A stretch of DNA of 56,967 nt from Kiritimatiellia bacterium (GTDB lineage Bacteria > Verrucomicrobiota > Kiritimatiellia > RFP12 > UBA1067). Under the pieces are notes generated by a model. The model had not been told where the DNA came from. It saw only the letters and a list, made by a program, of their open reading frames with translations, and ran no database searches. Each line of letters begins with the position of its first letter. The stretch's first letter is position 1. This document shows, piece by piece, positions 41,246 through 49,906 of this stretch. The DNA lies in NCBI GenBank assembly GCA_017628025.1, contig JAGBZX010000030.1:1-56967 (forward strand). The letters are read 5' to 3'. A program made the position numbers and the translations under genes.

Positions 41246-43897
41246 TTATTCATCAAGCGTCAACTCATCAAGTTCATTTTTAGGACGCATTTCTTCTTCA
41301 AATGTTTTCTTAACTTTAGGCATTAGAATCGCCGCATAGTTAACTCGTATGGGGAACCAATCTTCTCCAATAGCGGTAATTTTTAAAACATTCTCTCCCT
41401 TAACAATGTATGAAGAAGGAAATTCCCATTGATATTTTGAGTATGGTCCATTCCAACCATTATTGCAAGGGTTGCGCCCTTCATAAATTAATTTGTCATT
41501 AAGTACGATTTTTACCTTTGGACAAGCGCCCTGGGCGTACATATTAAACTTGCACTTACCCTTGAGCGGTAAAAACTTAACATTAGCCTTCGCTATAGCA
41601 GTACGCCCTGGACCAATATATGCGGCTAATCGTGAGCCAATCGTGCGACCTGTATCATGTTCGGGCTGCGGATACAGAGCAGCAGAAACAAGATGGAAGT
41701 CAATAGCATCAAAAAGTATATCGCCTTCTTTCTTCTCATATCCAGAGGAGAGTGCCGCATCTTCCGTTTGCTTTAACCAAACAGTGAACTGTGAACGGAA
41801 ATCAGGCGGATTACAGACAGCCCTATAAATGCCCTCTGCCCAATTTACTGCTCGCATCCACGCGCCCATTTCATGCATTTTTGCACTGCCAACGACTTGT
41901 GTTGCATTCTTTGTAGCATGACGAACCTTTTCAAGATGCCCTAATACTTCTTTGGGGTCTTCGTCTCGAACAAGCGTATCAACTTTACCATACATGTATT
42001 TATCGAAATAAGTCAAAGAACCTAGTGCTGGGGCAAGCGCTTCATAAAGGCCTTTTCCAGCATATTGATCTAAGCCTCTCTTAATGCCGCGCTCCATATC
42101 ATAGGCCTTAACATTCCAAAGGCAATCTGCCAAAGATGTAATCTGAGGGCATTCCATCGGTGTGTGTGAGTTTTTCTGATAGCCTATTACGTCCTCTTCG
42201 AAAAAGCCAGGATAGTGCCAACCGTTCCAGTCTGTCAAATCTACGATATAAGAAAGTCTGTAATGAGGGCCTGTTTTGTTCTGGAAAAGGATTGGCTTTC
42301 GTCCAATAAGATCAGCGTACCATTTTACTGCCCATTTGCGTTTCTTGAACGAACAAACGCGTTCACCAGTCCAGCAAATGAGAACTTCTGGTGGGAGAAT
42401 ACGTAAGCTACGAAGATATTTTTCACGACTGTCCGGATATGGGTGTTTTGCAGTCGGCCCCCAATAGAACGGTGGACAGTACTGGAACTTGAAATCGGGA
42501 TAGTCTTTCTTGATAGCTAAATACCACTTAAGAAGATGCTTCGCGTCGTAGTCAGAAGGTTTAAGACCAGTAGCTTCATCTTGTTTTGTTATAACTGCAT
42601 ATCGGCTATCGTCATTTGGATAATAAATATTTGCACCAAGCGCGGCAATCTTTTTACCAGCCTCAATCTGCATACCTAAATAACTGTTCCAGCAATATGG
42701 CCAACCCATATTCATAGTATAAGTTAGAAAGCCTAAATAAAGATCTAACCCAAGAGTCTTGAACTCCCTAGCCATTGAGCCAGCCATCATCATATTTAAT
42801 GGAGTATATCTGCCGCTAGTAAGAACATGCCCTTGATGCGTGACACTGTTCATCTTATTAAAAATAGTGTATTCTGTGCAGTGTGGCCAAAATCCGCCTA
42901 GATATCCGCGTAATTTCGTGTTAGGCCAGTCGTCAATGCGACAATTACGCATTTGTTTTGATTGTGGGTCTAGAATTTGAATAAACGAAACGATGCCCCA
43001 CAGAATACCTTGCTTATCGCGAGCTGCAATTTTAGTCCCCGAGCCATCAGCATCTAAACTATAACCTTCTCTTTGCTCAACACGTGCAGATGGATCAAGG
43101 CTAATACTAAGGGTATAGACGCCACTTTTACCAAATTTATACTTAAACCCACGTGATTTAAGTTTTTTCTCAAGAACATACTCGATACGAGCGTCTTTTC
43201 TATCTACTCCTGAAAGGTTAATAGTAATTTCTGGACATGGGGTAAAAGTCTCTGAATATTCGGCTTTTTGAGCCTCAGGAAATGTTTTAAAGCCAGTATA
43301 ACGAGGTAGTCCCAATGCATCAGCAGAAGAATCGGTTAAATATACAATAGAATATCTAGCCCATGCCGAATAATTATACATATTCTTGCCATGTGTTCTA
43401 ATTTTAGCATCGACTAATTCCTGAAGAACTTTTACGCACTCATTAGTTTTGCCCATAGCAAAAAGCGCCTCAGCATGACCATATTTAGCACGCGCATACT
43501 GATAGTCGCGAAGGCGAGAATTCTTTACTGCTTTAGCATATGCATTTTCAGCTTCAGCCCATCTTTCGCGATAAAGTAACGCATCACCCAATGTAGACCA
43601 TGCATTAACACCATGAGGACGCTCTTCAGCTAATCTGCGACATTTTTCAATATATTTGTCGCTCATTTCATCGCACTTCTCTTTTGGCAAAGGCTCTAAC
43701 GAATCTGTGGGGACATCGTGCCAACGCCTAAGAACACCTTCTGCCCAAGCATAATGATAGAACGCCGGCACATCATCTTTCATTTCTTTCATATTATCGC
43801 GTTTAGCAATAATCGGCAAATCAGGATCAATCATGTCGTCTGCAAAAATGTTGCACGCGACAAACGACACGAAAACCGCTACTACAAGTTTTTTCAT
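41246..43897 (-). CDS. Secreted GH84-like glycosidase with GH20b-type domain and N-terminal TPR-like region
   Basis: 883 aa. A signal peptide (MKKLVVAVFVSFVACNIFA) is followed by TPR-like helices (about 60-200: GVNAWSTLGDALLYRERWAEAENAY). A GH20b/GH84-type N-terminal domain comes next (about 215-330: YSLDADGSGTKIAARDKQGILWG region), then a TIM barrel. In the barrel YYPNDDSRY near 424 supplies paired aspartates, and PPEVLICWTGERV near 504 resembles the WTG block of GH84 O-GlcNAcases/hyaluronidases; KPILFQNKTG corresponds to the family's Asn-containing strand. A C-terminal beta domain ends the chain. The start has GGAG in a leader behind the -10 at 43932; the longer upstream frame would overlap rsmE. 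Beta-N-acetylglucosaminidase activity is likely but the family match is distant. Confidence 0.7.
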   Translation of the reverse strand: MKKLVVAVFVSFVACNIFADDMIDPDLPIIAKRDNMKEMKDDVPAFYHYAWAEGVLRRWHDVPTDSLEPLPKEKCDEMSDKYIEKCRRLAEERPHGVNAWSTLGDALLYRERWAEAENAYAKAVKNSRLRDYQYARAKYGHAEALFAMGKTNECVKVLQELVDAKIRTHGKNMYNYSAWARYSIVYLTDSSADALGLPRYTGFKTFPEAQKAEYSETFTPCPEITINLSGVDRKDARIEYVLEKKLKSRGFKYKFGKSGVYTLSISLDPSARVEQREGYSLDADGSGTKIAARDKQGILWGIVSFIQILDPQSKQMRNCRIDDWPNTKLRGYLGGFWPHCTEYTIFNKMNSVTHQGHVLTSGRYTPLNMMMAGSMAREFKTLGLDLYLGFLTYTMNMGWPYCWNSYLGMQIEAGKKIAALGANIYYPNDDSRYAVITKQDEATGLKPSDYDAKHLLKWYLAIKKDYPDFKFQYCPPFYWGPTAKHPYPDSREKYLRSLRILPPEVLICWTGERVCSFKKRKWAVKWYADLIGRKPILFQNKTGPHYRLSYIVDLTDWNGWHYPGFFEEDVIGYQKNSHTPMECPQITSLADCLWNVKAYDMERGIKRGLDQYAGKGLYEALAPALGSLTYFDKYMYGKVDTLVRDEDPKEVLGHLEKVRHATKNATQVVGSAKMHEMGAWMRAVNWAEGIYRAVCNPPDFRSQFTVWLKQTEDAALSSGYEKKEGDILFDAIDFHLVSAALYPQPEHDTGRTIGSRLAAYIGPGRTAIAKANVKFLPLKGKCKFNMYAQGACPKVKIVLNDKLIYEGRNPCNNGWNGPYSKYQWEFPSSYIVKGENVLKITAIGEDWFPIRVNYAAILMPKVKKTFEEEMRPKNELDELTLDE

Positions 43898-43931
43898 TAT
43901 TTTCTCCTTACGCGATGATTTAATTTCAAGT

Positions 43932-43960
43932 ATTATATCATAAATTCTCTCTACTGTGTG
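43932..43960 (-). promoter_or_regulatory. Promoter of the GH84-like/potD/M20 unit
   Basis: TATAAT at 43932-43937 in ATGATATAATAC; it follows the rsmE stop codon directly and its -35 region (weak, CACACA) lies inside rsmE. The -10 is 34 bases before the GH84-like ATG. Confidence 0.7.
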
Positions 43961-44669
43961 CACACCTAAAAGCCGATAGAACACTTAGACCGTAAATTGA
44001 TGCTGTTTCAGCTCTAAGCACAGTTTCTCCAAGATTAACAGGTTTAGAGACCGCCAAAAGCTTATCTAATTCTTCTGGAGTAAAATCGCCTTCTGGCCCT
44101 ATAAACACCGCTAAATTCCGCTTTATTGAGGCGTTTTGAAGTGCAGTTAAAAGCGATGGTGGCGAAGGAGTCGTTAACGCCCCAGTAAAACATTCATACG
44201 AACTTAATAAGTTTAATGCCTCATCAAAATCTACTGGCATATTAATTTTAGGGGCAAACCTTGCACCCGATTGGCCAACTGCTTCTATTGCAATTCTATA
44301 CCAGCGCTCGCGCTTAGCCTGGCGCTCTGAAGATGGAATTCGAACAATCGTGCGACTTGAAATAACAGGAACAATTAAATCAACACCTAACTCTGTAGCC
44401 TTCTCTATAGTCCAATCCCAACGCGATGACTTCGTAACACACGCAAAAAGCGCTATTTCTCGCTTGTGCCTAGTTGCTATACTTAATGACGAAATAGGCA
44501 ACAAACCTAAGCCATTAAACTCATAAACTCTCCACGCACCTAGCGCGTCGAAAAGTTCAAATTGCTCACCCTTCTGAGGTCTTAAAACTTTTAAATGCCT
44601 TGATGCTTCTTTTGAGAGAATTGGCACCTCTGCCTCAAGAACTGAGGTTTCTACATAAAGCCTATGCAT
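43938..44669 (-). CDS. rsmE: 16S rRNA (uracil1498-N3)-methyltransferase
   Basis: SPOUT-family (knotted) methyltransferase, 243 aa. An N-terminal PUA-like part (HRLYVETSVLE, HLKVLRPQKGE) is followed by KSSRWDWTIEKATELGVD, the SAM-binding FIGPEGDFTPEELD and the knot NLGETVLRAETASIYGL. All RsmE blocks are intact. It overlaps the C_GCAxxG gene by 8 bases and ends the GH97-cysK-nadA unit. Confidence 0.95.
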   Translation of the reverse strand: MHRLYVETSVLEAEVPILSKEASRHLKVLRPQKGEQFELFDALGAWRVYEFNGLGLLPISSLSIATRHKREIALFACVTKSSRWDWTIEKATELGVDLIVPVISSRTIVRIPSSERQAKRERWYRIAIEAVGQSGARFAPKINMPVDFDEALNLLSSYECFTGALTTPSPPSLLTALQNASIKRNLAVFIGPEGDFTPEELDKLLAVSKPVNLGETVLRAETASIYGLSVLSAFRCAHSRENL

Positions 44670-45072
44670 TTTTCAATATTCTAACTGCTAATGCTACTAG
44701 TTCTACACAAGGACGCTTCTTGTAATATTCTTGAGTTCTTTTCTCTGCAATCCCTCCCGAACTTGCCCCAGTTCCATCAAGAAGTTCTCTACAAATAATA
44801 GAAGAAGCCTCTTCCTTAAACGCCTCAATAAACTTCTGTACTTTAGGATACACAATATCCTTGTCAGAACCATAGCGCATGCCGATAACTAATGTTGCGC
44901 CAGTTACCGCGCCACACACCTCTCGTGAACGGCCTACTCCCCCGCCTAAACCGCACGAGATTTTAGCAGCCGTTTCTTTATCTATGCCTAACTCATCAGC
45001 AAAAGCAACAAATACTGCCTGCGCGCAATTCAAGCCAGACTTAAAAAGTTCTATAGCATTTTGTTCGCTCAT
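44662..45072 (-). CDS. C_GCAxxG_C_C family redox-like protein
   Basis: 136 aa. The family's conserved cysteines are visible in FKSGLNCAQAVF, KISCGLGGGVGRSREVCGAVTGA and IICRELLDG, plus one near RPCVELV. This family is thought to bind an Fe-S or other metal centre and often occurs with redox or metal-handling genes; its reaction is unknown. It follows nadA by 9 bases, and NadA is itself a 4Fe-4S enzyme. Confidence 0.85.
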   Translation of the reverse strand: MSEQNAIELFKSGLNCAQAVFVAFADELGIDKETAAKISCGLGGGVGRSREVCGAVTGATLVIGMRYGSDKDIVYPKVQKFIEAFKEEASSIICRELLDGTGASSGGIAEKRTQEYYKKRPCVELVALAVRILKNA

Positions 45073-45081
45073 AAAACTCCC

Positions 45082-45993
45082 TTATGACAATTCAAGCATA
45101 GCTTGAATAGCATTCTTTGCTCTTAAAGCAACAGCCTCATCAACTTGAACGCGGTCTTTCATATACTTTAGCGAATCTCGTAGGCTCTCTAAAGTTGTCA
45201 ACTTCATATCTTCACAAACTATATCCTCGCGAACTGGATAGAATTTAGCATCTGGATTTTCATTTCTAAGTCTATGAAGTATGCCAACCTCTGTGCCAAC
45301 TATAAATTCTCTGACCTTAGAATCGCGTGCAAAAGCACACATTCCGCCTGTTGAGAGTTTCTCGTCTGAAGCATCTCGAACATCCTTAGGACATTCTGGA
45401 TGAACTAATACTATCGCAGATGGGTGCGCTTTTCGCGCTTCTTCAATATCAGACTTAGTAATCTTTGCATGAACTGGACAAAAACCAGGCCATAAAATAT
45501 AATCTCTACCTAATAAATCAGAAATATGAGAGCCCAAATTACAATCTGGAACAAATATTACTTTTCGATCTTGTGGAAGCTGCGAAAGCACCTTCTTAGC
45601 ATTACCAGAAGTTACTGTAACATCACACTCAGCTTTAACCTCAGCCGTTGAATTTACATAACAAACAGCTATAGCGCCAGGATGCTCTGCTTTGAGTTTC
45701 CTCAACTCTGAAGCCTTTATCATATCTGCCATCGGACATCCAGCAACTCTATCTGGTATTAAAACTGTTTTTGTTGGATTTAAAACCGCCGCTGTCTCAG
45801 CCATGAAGTAAACGCCACAAAACACAATAACATCAGCGTCTATTTCTGTAGCCTTTCTGGCCAATTCTAATGAGTCGCCCGTGAAATCAGCCACTTCTTG
45901 AACTTCAGCACGCTGATAATTATGAGCTAAAATAACTGCACCACGTTCAGCCTTTAATTTTTTTATCTCTTCAATGATATTTAGATTACTCAT
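45082..45993 (-). CDS. nadA: Quinolinate synthase
   Basis: Condenses iminoaspartate and DHAP to quinolinate in NAD synthesis. 303 aa from the ATG at 45993, which has GAGGG upstream; a TTG four codons earlier overlaps cysK. The three 4Fe-4S ligands are C86 (GCPMAD), C172 (GFCPVH) and C260 (IVCEDMK). Other marks are AHNYQRAEVQ, GDSLELA, VNSTAEVKA and VPDCNLG. No nadB or nadC is in the window. Cotranscription with cysteine synthase could serve Fe-S assembly, but that is inference. Confidence 0.95.
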   Translation of the reverse strand: MSNLNIIEEIKKLKAERGAVILAHNYQRAEVQEVADFTGDSLELARKATEIDADVIVFCGVYFMAETAAVLNPTKTVLIPDRVAGCPMADMIKASELRKLKAEHPGAIAVCYVNSTAEVKAECDVTVTSGNAKKVLSQLPQDRKVIFVPDCNLGSHISDLLGRDYILWPGFCPVHAKITKSDIEEARKAHPSAIVLVHPECPKDVRDASDEKLSTGGMCAFARDSKVREFIVGTEVGILHRLRNENPDAKFYPVREDIVCEDMKLTTLESLRDSLKYMKDRVQVDEAVALRAKNAIQAMLELS

Positions 45994-45994
45994 A

Positions 45995-46924
45995 TTAACC
46001 CTCAAACAATGGCGTTGAAAAATATCTCTCTGCCGTATCAGGCAGTACTGTTACAACCGTTTTACCAGGACCTAATTCTTTAGCTAATTTTCTAGCTGCA
46101 AAAACATTCGTTCCTGATGAAATCCCGGCTAATATGCCTTCTAGCCTTGCTAAATCTCGAGCTGTCTGTAAAGCTTCTTCATCAGAAACAATACAGATAT
46201 TCGAATAAATTGACGTATTTAAATTTTCTGGAATAAGACCATCGCCAATACCCATTTGCAAATGCGTACCAACAGTGCCACCAGCAAGAATAGCAGCATT
46301 TTCTGGCTCTACAGCCCAAATTTTAATATCGGGATTTTGAGCCTTTAACACCTCACCTATGCCAGAAAGCGTCCCACCAGTACCCACTCCAGAACAAAAA
46401 CCATCAATACGCTTTGCTGCTTCTTGAAGAATCTCTAAAGCAGTGTGGTGCTTGTGTGCATCTGGGTTCATTGGGTTAACAAACTGTTGAGGAACATAAA
46501 CCCTACTATCAAGCCTGGCTAATTCTTCAGCTTTTTTTACACAATCATCGATAGCTTTTCCAATATTACCCTCATCATGTATTAAAATAACTTCTGCACC
46601 ATAATGACGCATTAACTTTCGCCTTTCCTCAGAAACAGAGTCAGGCATTACTATAATAACTTTATAGCCCTTAACAGCTCCTACAAGCGCAAGCCCAATA
46701 CCTTGATTACCGCTAGTTGGCTCAACGATTATTGAGCCAGGCCCAATAAGCCCTTTGACTTCAGCATCTGCGATCATATTGGCGGCTGTACGTGTTTTTA
46801 TAGAACCGCCGACATTCAAACCTTCAAACTTTACCAACACTTCTGCCATATCATCTGTAACCATACGATTAAGGCGCACAAGAGGCGTATGACCTAAGGC
46901 ATCTAAAATATTATCACAAATCAT
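45995..46924 (-). CDS. cysK: Cysteine synthase (O-acetylserine sulfhydrylase), PLP-dependent
   Basis: 309 aa, fold type II PLP enzyme. K43 in GGSIKTRTA binds PLP; PTSGNQGIGLA binds the substrate carboxylate; GTGGTLSG holds the PLP phosphate; QMGIGDGLIPENL and GISSGTN follow the CysK pattern. The lysine block reads GGSIKTRTA instead of the common PGGSVKDR, so the substrate may differ (for example a CysM- or OPS-type enzyme). The ATG at 46924 has GAGG 8 bases upstream; the in-frame TTG at 46927 is unlikely. Second gene in the GH97-cysK-nadA unit. Confidence 0.88.
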   Translation of the reverse strand: MICDNILDALGHTPLVRLNRMVTDDMAEVLVKFEGLNVGGSIKTRTAANMIADAEVKGLIGPGSIIVEPTSGNQGIGLALVGAVKGYKVIIVMPDSVSEERRKLMRHYGAEVILIHDEGNIGKAIDDCVKKAEELARLDSRVYVPQQFVNPMNPDAHKHHTALEILQEAAKRIDGFCSGVGTGGTLSGIGEVLKAQNPDIKIWAVEPENAAILAGGTVGTHLQMGIGDGLIPENLNTSIYSNICIVSDEEALQTARDLARLEGILAGISSGTNVFAARKLAKELGPGKTVVTVLPDTAERYFSTPLFEG

Positions 46925-46938
46925 CAATTTAACCTCAA

Positions 46939-48945
46939 TTATTTTACTGGAGTAAATTTAGCTGTCCAACCGCCACCACCAGCAATTTTAAGCTTGATAA
47001 CATCACCGCTTTTTACAAGTTGAGTTTTATGCCTGTAATCACTAGCATCATATCCGCTTGCAAGCGGTCCATCTTCAAACACATCTAATGACCAAGTACC
47101 TTGAGAAAGGAAATCTAATTTTACATGAACCTCAACTGGTTGTCTATCACCAATTGCTCCCACCCACCATTGTAAACCCTTACGCCTAGCAACAACAGCA
47201 AATTTATCCATTTGTCCAACTAATCCTACAGTGTCATCCCAAACAGTAGGAACTTCACGAATAAACTTAGTACACTCAAGATTTTCTCTATACATCGTAG
47301 GCGAATCTGAAAGCATTTGAAGCGGAGCTTCATAAAGCGTATAAAGCGCCATTTGATGAACTCTTGTTGTCATTGACTCAGGAGTAGCGTTAGATGGGCG
47401 ATAAGTTTTTTTCGTAGCATTGCGCATAGCACCAGGTGTATAATCAACAGGACCTGCTGTCATACGACAGAAAAACACAGACAAATCTGTCTTTGCGAAA
47501 TCATATCCTGGCACAGGCCATTTAACTTGCTCTAACCCAAAAACACCTTCATAATTAAGTACATTTGGATATGTTCTAGTTAATCCAGTCGGTTTATGCA
47601 TCCCATGATACAAAAGAACTAATTTGTACTTTTGAGCAAGCTCAGCAGTAGAAACTAAAAACCTTTCAACCTCTGCGTCATCGCGATCAAAGAAGTCTAT
47701 TTTAAAACCTGCTACCCCCATCTGAGAATAGTACTTAAATACGTGCTCTCTTAAATCTACGCCACCATTAAAGAACGCTCCCCAGCCTGCCCAAAGAATA
47801 ATCTTAACTTTTTTCTCTTTTGCATATTGAAGCACATCTTTTAAATCAACGCTTTTAACAACATTAGTTAAATCATCTTTATAGGCCCAACCAGCATCGA
47901 TAACATAATACTTTAACGAATGTTCTGCAGCAAAATCAATAAAATGCTTAAAAGTCTTCGTGTTTGTACCAGGTGTAAAATCTAAATTACCTCTTAATAC
48001 GCGTGCACACCAAAAATCCCACGCAGCTAAGCCAGGTTCTACCCAAGAAAAGTCGCCCTTCTCAGAATCAGAAAGCGCCCAAACAGCATCATTTTCACAA
48101 AGTTTAATTGGCTCATCTGCAAACATAAAAACGCGCCAAGGGTAAGATCTTTGACCATCGGTTTGAACGAGATAATCTTCTCGCCCATCAACCCAAATAT
48201 GAGTTAAATCATTTCTTAACTTTGTAGAATCGGGCATTTTAGCAAATGCACCTCTAAGACAGGAAGTTTCGCTCGCGCGGCGCTTCAGATTCCATCCTGG
48301 GTAATCAATTAAATTAGCCTCACTTACAGCCATTACTTGTAAGTCTTTGTATTTAACAATTAGTGGCAAACAAACTAACGAAGATTTTTTTAAATCCTTT
48401 ATTTCCATTTTTTCATGTGGGAATTCCCATGAGTTTTGAAAAACATCTTTTTTAGTCATAGGACCTGGCCACTCTTTTGAGATATATGTCTGTTCACCAT
48501 CTGAAGGCAAAACCACATCTGCTACTTCTGATAAAACTTTAAGTTGCTTATCTTTATACTTAGTAACAAATCTATACGCTATAGCATCATTTCTTAAACA
48601 AAGCTCTAAACTAATGGAGTTTTTAAAGTTAAAAGTAGCAGTATTAGCTGAAATATCTACTTTTGATTTTTTGTAGACTCTTGCTTTTGCTTCACCAGAA
48701 AGCGTTGATGTTTTCATTTCTATAAAATCACCCATGCCGCCCTTGCCTTGAATTTCTAATTTAGGCGATACTGGGCCCATGCGAAGTTTACCATCACGGA
48801 AAAGCGAAATCGACAAACCAGTCTCCACAATTTCCACATCTGCACGATTCCTCCCGTCTGGAGAAAGCAAGCTAAAGCTTTGAGCATTACAAATAACTGT
48901 GAGAAACAAAAATGCAAATAAAATAACTTTCATAACACCTCTCAT
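46939..48945 (-). CDS. GH97 glycoside hydrolase, retaining type (second copy), secreted
   Basis: 668 aa with a signal peptide (MKVILFAFLFLTVICNAQ) and no lipobox. The GH97 N-terminal domain has SPDGRNRADVEIVE and NDAIAYRF. The barrel has AWDFWC, VIDAGWAYKDD, GFKIDFFDR with D417 as putative nucleophile, YHGMHKPTGL and NYEGVFGLEQ. It is a clear paralogue of the GH97 at 33515 but lacks its lipoprotein anchor. Two starts are possible: ATG 48945, 8 bases after TATAAT (leaderless), and ATG 48933, preceded by GAGG. They differ by four residues and either leaves the signal peptide intact. Alpha-galactosidase-like action is the best guess. Confidence 0.87.
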   Translation of the reverse strand: MRGVMKVILFAFLFLTVICNAQSFSLLSPDGRNRADVEIVETGLSISLFRDGKLRMGPVSPKLEIQGKGGMGDFIEMKTSTLSGEAKARVYKKSKVDISANTATFNFKNSISLELCLRNDAIAYRFVTKYKDKQLKVLSEVADVVLPSDGEQTYISKEWPGPMTKKDVFQNSWEFPHEKMEIKDLKKSSLVCLPLIVKYKDLQVMAVSEANLIDYPGWNLKRRASETSCLRGAFAKMPDSTKLRNDLTHIWVDGREDYLVQTDGQRSYPWRVFMFADEPIKLCENDAVWALSDSEKGDFSWVEPGLAAWDFWCARVLRGNLDFTPGTNTKTFKHFIDFAAEHSLKYYVIDAGWAYKDDLTNVVKSVDLKDVLQYAKEKKVKIILWAGWGAFFNGGVDLREHVFKYYSQMGVAGFKIDFFDRDDAEVERFLVSTAELAQKYKLVLLYHGMHKPTGLTRTYPNVLNYEGVFGLEQVKWPVPGYDFAKTDLSVFFCRMTAGPVDYTPGAMRNATKKTYRPSNATPESMTTRVHQMALYTLYEAPLQMLSDSPTMYRENLECTKFIREVPTVWDDTVGLVGQMDKFAVVARRKGLQWWVGAIGDRQPVEVHVKLDFLSQGTWSLDVFEDGPLASGYDASDYRHKTQLVKSGDVIKLKIAGGGGWTAKFTPVK

Positions 48946-48953
48946 TTTTCAGT

Positions 48954-48982
48954 ATTATATCATTTAATCATATTATAAACAA
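48954..48982 (-). promoter_or_regulatory. Promoter of the GH97-cysK-nadA-rsmE unit
   Basis: TTGTTT (48977-48982), 17 bases, TATAAT (48954-48959) with TGA before it; the -35 begins directly after the rluD stop codon. A second TATAAT sits at 48972-48977. The -10 lies 8 bases before ATG 48945. Confidence 0.8.
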
Positions 48983-49906
48983 TTAATCCATTTGCTCTAG
49001 ATTTGGCAAATACTCTAACATATCTTTCGGTATTGGCGCGTTAAAAGTCATTGTCTTACCTGTGCATGGATGACGAATGACTAACTTGCGAGCATGAAGC
49101 ATTTGCCGCTTTGGACGAGGCGAAAACTTTGAATCAAGCGACGACTTTCCGTATACACTATCTCCCAAAATCGGCCTACCAATATTTGAAAGATGCACTC
49201 GTATTTGATGTGTGCGTCCAGTTTCAATACGGCACTCTATTGGTGTAAGTGCGCTATTGGCACCTTGTAAAACGCGCCAATTTGTTACTGCTCGTTTACC
49301 ATTATTAGTAACTATCGCCATTTTCTTGCGATCAACCTTATGCCTACCGATTAAATTTTCTATTCGCCCAGAAAGAATGCCATGCGAAGGAGCTCCTTTT
49401 GGGGCGTCATGAGATATTGCTAGATAAATTTTCTCCAAAGATGTATGAGTTGAAAAGTCAGAAACCAATCTATCCATAGCGCGTTGAGATTTGGCAATAA
49501 TCATAACTCCAGACGTATCTTGATCAAGTCTATGCACTAAACCAGGTCTAGCAACTCCACCAATTCCAGAAAGATTTGGGCAATGATGAAGTAGAGCATT
49601 AACTAAAGTACCAGTAAAATGACCAGGAGCAGGATGAACTACCATACCAGGAGCTTTATTAATTACAATCATATCATCATCTTCAAAAATAACGTCTAAA
49701 GGAATATCCTCTGGCTCTGGCACAGCTGGAACTGGCGGCGGTATATCCACCACAACTTCATCGGACTTGGTAATTTTCATGCCAGCCTTTGAAGCTTGAG
49801 CACCATTTACCGTGACAAAGCCTGCTTTAATAAGGCCTTCAATCCTAGAGCGCGAAAACTCAGGATTAAGATCTAGGATATATTTATCTAGCCGCACGCT
49901 TGGCAC
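48983..49906 (-). CDS. rluD: 23S rRNA pseudouridine synthase, RluA/RluD family
   Basis: 307 aa: an S4 RNA-binding domain (residues 4-60) and a pseudouridine synthase domain with catalytic D128 in HRLDQDTSG, plus NKAPGMVVHPAPGH and RIETGRTHQIRVHL. It modifies uridines in 23S rRNA; the RluD subtype (U1911/1915/1917) is the usual owner of an S4 domain. It overlaps folD by 23 bases and ends the gsp-folD unit. Confidence 0.88.
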   Translation of the reverse strand: MPSVRLDKYILDLNPEFSRSRIEGLIKAGFVTVNGAQASKAGMKITKSDEVVVDIPPPVPAVPEPEDIPLDVIFEDDDMIVINKAPGMVVHPAPGHFTGTLVNALLHHCPNLSGIGGVARPGLVHRLDQDTSGVMIIAKSQRAMDRLVSDFSTHTSLEKIYLAISHDAPKGAPSHGILSGRIENLIGRHKVDRKKMAIVTNNGKRAVTNWRVLQGANSALTPIECRIETGRTHQIRVHLSNIGRPILGDSVYGKSSLDSKFSPRPKRQMLHARKLVIRHPCTGKTMTFNAPIPKDMLEYLPNLEQMD

